The notes under the pieces: generated by a model
What the model saw: the letters and a program-made list of their open reading frames with translations, nothing else
The model's database searches: none
What the model was told of the DNA's origin: nothing
Made by a program: the position numbers and the translations under genes
Source of the DNA: Aralia elata
Taxonomy: Eukaryota > Streptophyta > Magnoliopsida > Apiales > Araliaceae
DNA length: 64,000 bases
Direction of reading: 5' to 3'
Assembly: GCA_034770075.1 (NCBI GenBank)
Contig: CM068380.1
Coordinates: 87,070,112-87,134,111 of the forward strand
In this document: piece after piece, positions 1 through 10,630 of the stretch
Position numbering within the stretch: position 1 is the stretch's first letter
How the letters are laid out: every line of letters starts with the position of its first letter

Positions 1-236
1 GAATCTAGAAAGGGTCTTTTTCTTTAATAAAATAAAATAATAGTCCCTTGGTAGCTGCTCAGCTGCAGCATACATAATTATAGCTCAATCTCATAATCAT
101 AAGTAAGAAGATTCTTGTTTGAAGTTTGAACTTTATGAGTCATATATTTTTACTTAATTATATGATTTTTGATATAACTATTTCCTTGTTCTAGTAGTTC
201 GTCTACCTTTTTAACTTGAGTTTGAATTTTACATAG

Positions 237-3200
237 ATTTTCGAGTTGAGCTCAACGCAGGGACCGGAGGCTGGCCTTTTTTTATTCAGAAGGGTGCCTC
301 ATTTCAGAATTCTTGTATGTGGAGGAGATGGTACTGTTGGCTGGGTTCTGAATGCAATAGATAAACAGAACTTTGTTTCTCCCCCTGCAGTAGCTATTCT
401 TCCTGCTGGAACAGGAAATGACTTGGCTCGAGTTTTGTCTTGGGGAGGTGGTTTGGGCTCAGTGGAGAGACAAGGTGGCCTTTGCACAGTGTTGGACCAC
501 ATAGAACACGCCGCAGTGACAATTCTTGATCGGTGGCAGATATCAATTAACCAACAGGGAAAACAGCTCCAATCACCAAAATTCATGAACAACTATCTTG
601 GTATTTTGACCGATATTCTTTTCATTTTTGAGATTTGTGTTCACAAGAACCGTATCAAGGTTTTTCATAAGTTTTGTTTATTTTGGCTAACTTCATATGT
701 TGTAGCACTCAAATCTCCTGTTGTCATTCCTATGGACATTCTCATTCGAAACAGTGACAAAGTCAGGTTACTATTGCAGGTGTTGGATGTGATGCGAAGG
801 TTGCTCTGGAAATACACAATCTGAGGGAGGAGAATCCAGAGAAGTTCTATAATCAGGTCATTGACTTATACTAGACTCATGTCTTTGACTTTCAAAGAAA
901 TCTTTTACGAGGGTGGTGAATCATGTGCATCCACATGTTCATGTTTATGTTACTTTTCTTTTTCTGTCCTCATTTTGGTTTATGTACGTGTGCTGTTGTG
1001 GGAGGGGTTCTGAAGCTAGGAAATGTTATTTTTGTTTGGCTAAATCTTTCTAGATACCTAACACAAAGTGAATTATTCATTTCTGCTAGAGCCGAGATGT
1101 ACAAAATTACATTGCAATTCTTGTTGAAAGAATATTGGCTTGGGGTATATTTTGATTATTGGTGGGCCGTATAGAGCATGAGAACAAGCATTATCAAGTA
1201 CTTTGAAAAGTACTTTTGTAAGTTACTTTGTGTAAATAGAGAATGATTTTCTGCCCTTCTCTGCATCTTTTAAGTAATATCGCATTGTAGTGACTTAAGC
1301 GGATGGATAGTTTTCATTAGTTTTGGGCATATCTTTGTAATTACCAACTAATTGGGCAGGAAAAGCAGAAGTTATGAACATAGGAAGAAATAATTGCTAT
1401 AGTAGAATTTGGATGATCAGTTTTCAATGTTGTTGAGAGTGGCTAGTTAGGATGCAAGAACACTTTTGAAGAGATTACTAGCGGAAATTGGCACTGCAGG
1501 ATATTTTCTGAGATGTATCTTACAGTCTGTTCACATGCTACACAAACTTATTCTTATTTCATTTGAGGAGAATTCTTGACGCGACATCTAAGTTGGAGGA
1601 TCAGTTATGTACCTTCTAAAAATTTTCCAGTGCACTTTTTGTTAAACAATTTCCATAATTTTCTCTCTAAATGCTAGGAGTGCTAACTGTTTCTTATTTT
1701 GATAAGTCTAGGAGGAGTAACTGTTTTCCTAGAATATTGTTGACCAGATAATGTATAAGATAACACCATTATACCCAATTTGTGAAATAACAACTGTACT
1801 ATCCTTTTGTGAGCATCTTCCAGTTACAGTTGTAATTTCGGACTACATTTGAGGCTTTCTATAGAAATGTATCTGTTTTGGGGTAGGAACATTGTGTAGG
1901 CACTTTTTCTTTTACTTTCGTCCAGAATGTGCCATAATTCAGTCTTCGGGACTGGGATCTCAAACCCATATTTATTGCAAATTTATCAAGAGACGATATC
2001 ATGATAGTAGAGGCAAATTTATTCGACTTTTAAGAAATGCAATTTTCAATTACTTGCATACTTGACTGGAGAATGGATATAGCCACTTGAATGAAAACTA
2101 GTCTGAGTTCATTGCGCTGAACTTTCTCTTTATAGGAGTAGATTGCTACTAATGAATTGTAATCCCTTGCTGGTCATTCCATTCTACTTCTTCATCCAGC
2201 TTTGTTGTTGTTATAATTAAGAATTGAAGGGGAGTACCTTAGAAAATATATGGAAAATTTATGAGAATTAAATAATTTGCTTCAATTTTATTTTATTTTA
2301 AATATTTTTATAACTTGGAGTTTATGATATACTTTACCATCTATTTAACTTTTGAAACTTCAAATCCTTCTTGAAGAATGCATTTGTAATTTTTTCTATA
2401 ATTCTTGCATAATTTTCTTTTCATCTAATTTGTTGTTTTGTATGGAGGGGATGAGCATGCCCATTCCTTTCAGTAAGTTATGGTCATACCTAAAATGGAC
2501 TGCAATTTGTCATTTTGATGAGGGGTTCTGTTTGAATTCGGGTTTTTCCTTCATTGGGGGTATACAGTTCTTGATTCACATATTAATTGTTTGTTATTTC
2601 TGGTGTTGTCCATTTCTTTGAAGCTTATAATACTTGTTAATTAACTGCAGTTTATGAACAAAGTTCTTTATGCAAGAGAAGGCGCCAAGATTATCATGGA
2701 TGGGACATTTGCAGATTATCCTTGGGAAGTTCGAGTTGAGGTGGATTGTGTTGAGGTAGAGGTCCCCGAGGTGAGTGCATTTGGTGTTTAATTTTTTATG
2801 GATCCGCGGATTCTTTATTTGGAGCAGACTCTTTCAAATTTGATCTTTTTTCTTTTCCACCAAGTCTCTTCTTCTCTTGCATTAGTTTCCTTAGGTTCCA
2901 ATTTGGTTTTTAGACTGAACTAAAAAATTATTTCTTTTTATGAATTTATTGCCCTAAGACCTTAGAAGACTTTTCTTGCTTCAATACTGATTTAATCTTT
3001 ATGGATATATATATATATATAGCATATATATATATGTTATCTTTTTTTTAACTGAATTATTCTCTAGAGTCTAGAACTGGTAACAGGGCAATCATTCATA
3101 ATTTAAATATTATTTTCTTCTTTGTTTCTTTTACTCTTCAGGATGCAGAAGGTATTCTCGTTGCCAATATTGGAAGTTATATGGGTGGAGTAGACTTGTG

Positions 3201-5021
3201 GCAAAATGAGGATGAAACTTATGATAATTTTGATTCTCAATCAATGCATGACAAGATTTTGGAGGTTGTGAGCATATCAGGAGCATGGCATCTCGGAAAG
3301 CTTCAGGTAAGGGTAAATTATTTTCGTAGATATTAAAAGAATTTCAGGTAAGGGTGGTTGGAAAAACTGTTTAATGAAGATTTTTCAGGATTCTGGAACC
3401 CACTGGCTTATCTTCTTCTCTCAATCTACTTTTAGCTATACAGTTTTTCTGGGATTCTATGAAAAGGTTCCAGGGTATTCATGGGCACTTAGACTTGAAC
3501 CTGCAAGTCAAGAACTATTATAGACGTGGTACCTTGTCACCGAATCTTATAGCAATAACTGTAGCTGAAATGTGTACTGTGTAGTTAACAAACAAACAAA
3601 GCTTAAGTTTTGATGATTTGAGTTTTTTGGTTCCCACGAGCTTTTAATATTTTCTGCGTTGATAGAACTTGATTTACGTAGCCATCATATCTCAATACAA
3701 ATAAGGTCTCTTCTAACTTTTAACTGTCATTTCTGGCTCCTTTTTACATAAACATTATGTGAAAGTTTCTGAATTATTGTTTAGCGTCTGACAGGTAGGC
3801 TTATCTCGGGCTCAAAGGCTAGCACAAGGGCAGTCTATTAAAATTCAGCTTTTTGCTGCATTGCCTGTTCAAATTGATGGAGAAGCGTGGTTGCAGTCAC
3901 CATGTACACTGACAATATCACATCATGGACAGGTGGTCTCTTTACCTTTCCTGAACGCATCCTAGCAAAGCATAATACAATAATTACTGTATGTGATGAA
4001 GGAGTTTTGTAGCTTATGGAAAGTTAATTAAACTATTTAAACTAGTTATATGGTGCAAGCTGACGTGGTGGAATAATAAGCATTATTAGCTTGTTTCTAG
4101 GATATTGTTGGCCTAATTTGGAACCCAGGTTTTACTTCCATTTGGTGTTCGATCCATTACTTGATATCCCAGGTTTTTTCATTGGTGATTAGGACCATGG
4201 TAACTACTATCATATGATGGTTAACTTATCAAAGAGAGAGAATATCCCTCATATGATAGTTACATAAAACTAATTATCGTGAAGCATAACAATAAAACTC
4301 AATAATCTTCTATAATATAGACAGCTGTAGGAGTGTGTGATATCTCATACTATGGGTTATCTTTAGATGGTGATGTATACTTATTTAGCTTATTGCTGAT
4401 TATCAAGAGTAATCAATAATCACCTATATTATGTAATCTAACATAGTAAGTTATAATGACAAATTCCACATTTCAATGTCCAATGTGCATTTCCCCCTCA
4501 AAGTGATGTCCCTCAGTTTTTTGGTGACCTTGTAATGAGTGTCAAAGAGATGGAAGTAATGGTAACAAAGTAGTGTTGTAGAGCATCGTTTTTCAAATAT
4601 GTCGCTAGGGCAATCGCCGTTTGATTGTCATGTTCCCAACAAAGTATATCCTCTAGTTGCTTCCCCAGTTTTCCTACTGAATAAGTTATAAGTATATATT
4701 TTCTATCATGTAAGGACTCAATAGTAGAGTATTTCTTTAATATTTTGGGATATTCAAAATATTTTCAGGAACAAAAACTTATGTGGAAAAACTCTCTTTC
4801 TATAAGCAAGTAATCTAGAATCTCTAGTGAGCCAACGTTCATGTTTGGTCGTCTTCGTATGGATTTCACAGGCTTTCATGCTGAAGAGAGCAGCAGAGGA
4901 ACCTCTAGGTCATGCTGCTGCCATAGTTGCTGATGTGCTTGAGAATGCTGAAACGAATCACGTGATTACAGCATCACAGAAGCGATCTCTTCTTCAAGAA
5001 ATGGCGCTGAAGATGTCCTAA
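237..5021 (+). CDS. Diacylglycerol kinase, cluster I (DGK1/2-like), 3' part of gene
   Basis: The enzyme phosphorylates diacylglycerol to phosphatidic acid using ATP, in lipid signalling at membranes. Six exons can be joined in frame with GT-AG introns: 237-600, 780-856, 2651-2770, 3142-3306, 3795-3932 and 4872-5021, giving 337 residues and a stop. Visible are the catalytic glycine-rich loop VCGGDGTVGWVL, the LPAGTGNDLARVL segment, then the accessory kinase region with MNNYLGVGCDAKVALEIHN and GSYMGGVDLWQNEDE, and the C terminus RSLLQEMALKMS. From memory of the family, these segments agree best with Arabidopsis DGK1/DGK2, which carry N-terminal C1 domains and a membrane segment; those would lie left of the window. 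The first exon here starts in phase 0 after an acceptor AG at 235-236. Intron 2 is about 1.8 kb. The reading frame is intact, so the gene looks functional but is cut by the window edge. Confidence 0.93.
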
Positions 5022-5349
5022 AGGTTTTTCACATGAATGTAAATACTTGGTGGCGAGTTTTGGCTGCAGTACTTGTCCTGAGAGTATGTATACCTTTTAT
5101 ATCCCCATTGGCAGCTCCATTTAATATCAACATAGGTGTTAGCTGGAGCATGTTTGTATATGAACTTTGATTAATGCAAGTACCCACATAAAAATATTCA
5201 TGGCGACTGTATCTGTGTAAATAGCTAAATCTGTGTAGAATTTTTTGAGTCAAAACCTTTTTTGAAGAGGGAGTCCAGACTGTTATTTGTTAGTATATGT
5301 TGGAAGAAAATGCAGTCATATTTGTTCTCTAGGCATTTGGATCTATGTT

Positions 5350-5485
5350 CATGGTAAATAAGCAATCTTTCATCTGGGGGACTCCTAACAAATTTTATTG
5401 GCATCAAAGGCTTTGTTATTATAGTTGATCATGGTAAATAAGCAATCTTTCCTTCCAAAACCTCATTTTGTTATTGTAGTTGATC
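5350..5485. repeat. 80-bp imperfect tandem duplication downstream of DGK
   Basis: The motif beginning CATGGTAAATAAGCAATC occurs at 5350 and again at 5430, and both copies continue to a shared TTGTTATT-TAGTTGATC end. The second copy is truncated and diverged in the middle. It lies in the 3' flank or 3' UTR of the DGK gene. The rest of 5022-5815 shows no further gene. Confidence 0.7.
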
Positions 5486-5815
5486 GGAAAAAGATCTAAA
5501 CTTGGAAGGCATGCATTGAAACTAATTAACTTGCAATGTAACTCCGTCATCCCAGGGAGTCTGGAACTCTAGGTTACAATTTTGAAAGTTTGATTACAGA
5601 TACACAAGGATGCAAATTAATTGATTCTAGAGTTCATAGGATTTACAATTGTCTTCTAGCAAATTTTCAGTTTCCTTTGCAGTTTGCACCATAGAAACAG
5701 AAAGCAACTCAGCTTTTAGAGGAGAGCAGAGAACTAACTAGCACGCTGTTTGATAGGAGCTGCACTTGAATACACAGGAGCTACAATAAAACAACTTGAT
5801 CAAACTACTTGGCGC

Positions 5816-6256
5816 TTAATTATCAATCGATTTGCTCCTTGTAAGCCCGTATTTGATCTTCTTCCATAGCCGTAAAACAATTCCCCTGTTGCCCTTCTCA
5901 TTCATGTTTAAATCATAAGTTGCAGCGTTCAACTGCGGGCCAGAAATCCTCTTTGTCGTGGTGGCGTTATTTCCGAAAATGCAATTCATCCGTTTGGAGC
6001 AGAAGGGGGAGGATTTCATATAGTACGAGTAAGGTGACAAGGGGCTTTTTGATCCCCGGATGGCGCGGTTGAGCTGTTTGGTCACCGCCTGGAGCTCGTA
6101 CGAGTCGTAGAGGTTGCTACGTTTGCCGCTATGATTTCCGGGAGTCAGCTTCCAAATGGGGCTTAGGACAATGGCCGGAGATGACATCATGCCCTGCTGT
6201 TTTTCATCTGTCGGGATATTGTCCATTGCCACGCATTGGTATGAAGCCTTTTCCAT
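5816..6256 (-). CDS. Small basic protein of unknown function
   Basis: This is an uninterrupted 146-residue reading frame with clearly higher GC content than its surroundings. I do not recognise a named family. Sequence features: an N-terminal part with SPAIVLSPIWKL, then YDSYELQAVTKQLNRAI (predicted helix), a Ser/Tyr/Pro-rich stretch with PYSYYMKSSPFCSKRMN, and a basic C terminus VLRLWKKIKYGLTRSKS. The layout (short helix, SPYS/YY segment, basic tail ending in a KxxxG-L-R-SK motif) reminds me of small uncharacterised eudicot proteins, but this is only a recollection. No signal peptide or membrane segment is visible. The start at 6256 is the first ATG in frame; a further Met lies 11 residues in. 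It converges with the upstream DGK gene, their stops being about 800 bp apart. Confidence 0.68.
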   Translation of the reverse strand: MEKASYQCVAMDNIPTDEKQQGMMSSPAIVLSPIWKLTPGNHSGKRSNLYDSYELQAVTKQLNRAIRGSKSPLSPYSYYMKSSPFCSKRMNCIFGNNATTTKRISGPQLNAATYDLNMNEKGNRGIVLRLWKKIKYGLTRSKSIDN

Positions 6257-6483
6257 ATTTTGAGAAAATATGACACTTCAGTACTACAGTTTTCTCATAA
6301 GGGTTTTGAATCCCTTGAAAATTGTTTGGTTTGTATGTCAATATGTCATGCATGATTTACAAAGAAATTTGCATTGTTTTCTACGTTGCAATGTTTGACA
6401 TATTCTAATATTGAATTTGAGGTGTCATTGTGGTTTTTAGTCCTTGGAAGTTACATTATACAGTCTCTGTATCTCACTTAGCT

Positions 6484-6655
6484 GTGTTTGGATCGAAGGA
6501 ATGAGAGTGGGAATGAAATGAATCATTCTTATGGAATGAAAAAAATTGTGTTTGAATGCTCATTTCTCCCAAATTTATTAATTTGGAATAACTCATTCCA
6601 TCTCGAATGGAATAAATCATTATTACTCTTTATTTCATTCTTTCAATCCAAACGT
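6484..6655. mobile_element. MITE-like element with terminal inverted repeats
   Basis: The left end GTTTGGATCGAAGGAATGA (from 6486) is the near-perfect reverse complement of the right end, which closes at 6653 with CAATCCAAAC. The interior has further GGAATGA/TCATTCC pairs, so the unit of about 170 bp could fold into a long hairpin. No clean target-site duplication was identified, so the superfamily is left open; the open frame inside it is not coding. Confidence 0.6.
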
Positions 6656-8129
6656 AATATTAAGTACATACTTCTTTTTTTCTTTCTTTCCAAAATATGA
6701 AGTAATTAAATTCAAACTCTTTGTAATTCCTCATGTCAATCAAACCTAATAATATATTAGAATTAAAAATTTCGTGTACTGTCGATGTATATATAAACAA
6801 TAATAGAATTATGACATATTCCTAATAAAATATTTATATTATAAATGACGTACGTGTTACGAGCATATTTGTATCACCTTTTCAAATTGGTTGTTAGCTT
6901 GTTATATCTGTACTTCTTATATTTTTCAAAACGCAGATTTGTCGGGTGAGATATAGATATAAATTATTGTCTCCCAGCTAAGATAACATGTGTAGAAAAT
7001 GAAGAGTCTGATGGCATGATTGAAAAATACATAAACCAAAGGTATAGTTTTTTAATCATTCATCATAGCAGATGAGTGAAATACTGAAATGATACTCGTC
7101 CTTCATCATTAAAACTTAATTCAGTCTAAGCCAATATTCGCAAGATTGAATTAATTGCATATCTCAAGCGCATGCTTCTTCTTTTCTATTCACGTAATTT
7201 GCTTGGGATTTTTAATCAAAATAATGTAAGAAAATTTTACTGCATTATTTACTTAAAAGTAAATAAAACTACTACTTATTTGGCCCAGTGGTGTCACTTA
7301 AAACACTTCCATTTCAAGAAATTATTTGAGAATGTTTTGAAAATCTAACAAAATGCTTTTAAAAAGGAAGAAGCTAAAATCTTCTTCTTCCTTTTTTTGG
7401 GGGAATCCAAAAATCATAATTAATTTACTCTAATGACTTAATATTTCATATTATCTTTACATTAAATACTAATTTATTTCTCTTTCAACTTTTCAATGAT
7501 TTTTAGAAGAATAATATTAAGATTTTATATTTAATTTAATTAATCAAACAAAACATTAGTTATATTTTTAAATTTTTGTGATTTCTCCTAAAATTTTAAA
7601 TTAAAAAAAAGAATGGGGAGGGATTACATTTTCAAACAAACACCTGTTACCCACAGAATTCTACATCAAACTAATTTATTACCAACTTTTAATATCTAAA
7701 AGAATAGAGAAATTTCGTATAGTTTCACATTTAAGAAAGAAATGGCCCACGCATAAATGAAATGTCAAAGACATTATTATAGGCAGTTGAATTATGGACT
7801 TCAATGAGATGCACGAGGAGAATAAAATAAGAAAATTGAAAAATGTGATAGAATTTCTAAATTTACCTCGACTCTTTGTTTACTTTTAATTCGTAGTGTT
7901 CGTTCGGTACAACTTATTTGTATTAGATTATAAAACTTAATTTAATAAATTGTAGTTATATAAATTATAATCCGATTATGTAGCTTATAATAATAACACG
8001 ATCAGGGTGATCACTAGATTACAGATTATGCGGTCATTTAATATTTTTTAGAATTTTAAAAAATACAATCAATAATTTTAAATAACTTTATTATTAATAT
8101 CTAATTCTTTAATTATGATAATCTCAAAC
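6656..8129. other. AT-rich intergenic spacer
   Basis: No coding exon, RNA gene or structured repeat could be supported in this stretch. It is dominated by A/T runs and short TAATT-type motifs, and separates the small - strand gene from the LTR-element array. Confidence 0.7.
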
Positions 8130-8134
8130 GTCAT
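8130..8134. repeat. Left target-site duplication (GTCAT) of the LTR array
   Basis: GTCAT immediately precedes the TGTTGGG start of the first LTR and is repeated exactly at 15012-15016 after the last LTR. Confidence 0.93.
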
Positions 8135-8440
8135 TGTTGGGTTGGGATTTATTCAGCCCGATATTTTAGTGGGTCATACTGCACATGGCTCACTTGAGTC
8201 TATTTCTTCTATAAATAGGTAGTGGGGAGGGGGAGAAAAGGGGGACTTGAAACACAACACAAAGATACTCTCTGTAATCAAGATATTATTATTATTGTTC
8301 TCTCCGTGGTTTTCTCCCATTTTGGGTTTCCACGTTAAATCTTAGTGTTCTTATTATTTATTCTGTATTTATATTGTTGGCGCGATCTTGGGTCCGGTGT
8401 TTTGGTGATCTCATCGGATGGCCAAAATCTGGCGTTAACA
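8135..8440 (+). repeat. LTR 1 of array
   Basis: 306-bp long terminal repeat, TGTTGGG...GTTAACA. It carries a TATA box at 8210-8218. It is the only copy with ATTATTG instead of ATTACTG in its middle part. Confidence 0.95.
8210..8218 (+). promoter_or_regulatory. LTR TATA box
   Basis: TATAAATAG within LTR 1, at the expected U3/R position; it recurs in LTRs 2-4. It marks the element's own promoter and its + strand orientation. Confidence 0.7.
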
Positions 8441-8457
8441 TTGGCGCCGTCTGTGGG
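8441..8457 (+). other. Primer-binding site
   Basis: TTGGCGCCGTCTGTGGG directly abuts the LTR end. The first bases after the initial T, TGGCGCCGT, are complementary to the 3' end of plant tRNA-Asp; the rest matches the variant common in Gypsy/Tat elements. The same site recurs at 10631 and 12823. Confidence 0.85.
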
Positions 8458-10308
8458 AAACGAAATTAAGTTTGAAAAATCACCGATCAACTATGACGAA
8501 GAGGAAGCCTTGCGCATAAAAGATAACTAATGGGTTATGTTCGCACTAATAATTATCAATTTTCTCTTCGGTCCACTTCGACAAGGTGAACATCACTTCG
8601 GCAAGCATGGTTTCGCTCCAGTAAGAAATGCCTTAGCCATCCGTAGTCAGTCGACAAATCTCATCTTCGACTACACATATAAGCTAAGTGGTTCTCTTTT
8701 ATTAAATTATAAAATTGTCACAATTATTGCTACCACTTAGTATTATCAATTTTATACCGAAGTCATTGTTGCCTCATGTAAATCAATTTCTTTCATTTAT
8801 ATTAATACATCATACCCATGCGACTTGGTAGTGCTTGTGGGACCCATGTCATCCACCTTCAATAGACTTATGTTCAAGTAACATGATGGCAACCTGCTGA
8901 TCTCAAGTCCCAAGATAGGCCCACTTGTTTAATTCACATGGTTCATGGCAGCTTTGTACATAAGTTGTAGTATCATCATTAAAGTTACTTTAGTCTGTAT
9001 ATATATTATGTATACTAATTCATAGAAAATGCCTTTCTTGAGTTAGTGGGTTTGTTTTTTAGTGGCATGACTAAGGCTTTTGGTCCCCTCCTCGGTAAGA
9101 AAGAAAAGAAGAGCTTAAAAGCTTAAAATTTTTATTTTTAAATTGGGAAAAATTTTAAATGAATTTTCAGTGGCCGCTATAGTAATATTGACTGTCAGAA
9201 CACGGATGCTTTTTCCTTTGTTTTCCTTTTATTATCAGAAGGAGAACTCCAAAGCATAATAAATATTGAGCTATGGCAAGAATGTGTTGGGCCTCTGGTG
9301 AATTTACCGGCGGCTGGGACCCACGTCGTCTACTTCCTTCAAGGCCATGGTGAACAGTTGGTTCATCTAATCGAGCCACCATGTTATTACTTTCAATGGC
9401 AGTATAGTTCAACACGCCACACTTGGATCACCATGGGCAGAGAAACCCATGTGCGGTGGAAGCAGATAAAAAGATGGGAAAAGTGTCTGAATATTCAAGT
9501 CATCTTACAAGCTTCGGCTTCGGTTCATGGCGAGATGGCTTCGGATCACGTCGGGCTTCGGTCATGCGTCGACTTCGATCTTCGCTTCGGATAGTTCTGG
9601 TATGTTGAGTTGGCTTCGGCAGTTCTCTTATGCCATCGGTCGATCCTCGACGGGCCGCCGTCGGACTTCGGCATCGGCGTAGTATCCACTTCGGGTTCAT
9701 TGGAGACCACTTTGGCATATACCCAATTTCGCTTCGGCAAATCCTCTTCGGTGATAAGAGCTTCGGCGATTTCTTTCTTCGGGTTCGGCATAGCATGGCA
9801 AGGTGACTTCGGGTACTGTGCAAGGCCTCAATACCGAAAGAAGACTGCACTAATATACAGTTAAGGTGAATCCATTGGAGTTAATTAACTTAATCAAAGA
9901 GTGTCAACACTATGGGGTGGCATTTTGGAGTTATAAGGTTGAATGGCGTTATAAGGTCGGATTCGAGGCGTTCTTCGGGAAGGCTTAGATTTTCTGAATG
10001 GTAAATATTCAGGCGGATATACATCCTTCGGTGGGGAACGGGGATCTCTTCAGCTCAGGCCATTGGTCGAGCGGAGCATTTTGGGTCGCTCGGGCTAAGG
10101 TCGGGGACCTCTCCTCTTCAGGCCCTTGGTCGAAGAGGAGCGTTCCTCTCCTGAACGGATAAAAATCCCTTCGAATAGACATCATTTAGAAAAACTTTGT
10201 CCTCTTGAAAGGCACTCGTGTGCGGTTGTAAATTAATTTATTAATTTTGCTAGTTTGGTTGTTGGTGGATTTTTTGTATAGTCTCTTGTTTTAAGTTCCT
10301 TATAAATA

Positions 10309-10324
10309 AGAGACTGGGGGGCAA
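10309..10324 (+). other. Polypurine tract
   Basis: AGAGACTGGGGGGCAA immediately 5' of LTR 2; equivalent tracts lie before LTR 3 (ending 12516) and LTR 4 (ending 14705). It is the expected plus-strand priming site. Confidence 0.85.
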
Positions 10325-10630
10325 TGTTGGGTTGGGATTTATTCAGCCCGATATTTTAGTGGGTCATACTGCACATGGCTCACTTGAGTCTATTTCTTCT
10401 ATAAATAGGTAGTGGGGAGGGGGAGAAAAGGAGGACTTGAAACACAACACAAAGATACTCTCTGTAATCAAGATATTATTATTACTGTTCTCTCCGTGGT
10501 TTTCTCCCATTTTGGGTTTCCACGTTAAATCTTAGTGTTCTTATTATTTATTCTGTATTTATATTGTTGGCGCGATCTTGGGTCCGGTGTTTTGGTGATC
10601 TCATCGGATGGCCAAAATCTGGCGTTAACA
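10325..10630 (+). repeat. LTR 2 of array
   Basis: 306 bp, same ends as LTR 1; carries AAGGAGGAC and ATTACTG variants. Confidence 0.95.

Larger units (their letters stand above)
8441..10324 (+). repeat. Internal domain, copy 1
   Basis: 1884 bp without recognisable retroviral-type genes. Its first 0.5 kb differs from copies 2 and 3 at about fifteen positions (between roughly 8625 and 8955), after which it is essentially identical to them. It contains a stretch dense in CTTCGG (about 9510-9820), and a 3' non-coding part with repeated TTGGTCGA motifs before the polypurine tract. Confidence 0.9.

Noticed and set aside
9167..9864. Overlapping frames of 80-116 residues on both strands inside the array internals
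   Set aside because: They overlap each other on both strands, match no retroelement protein, and arise from the CTTCGG-rich composition; identical frames recur only because the unit is repeated.
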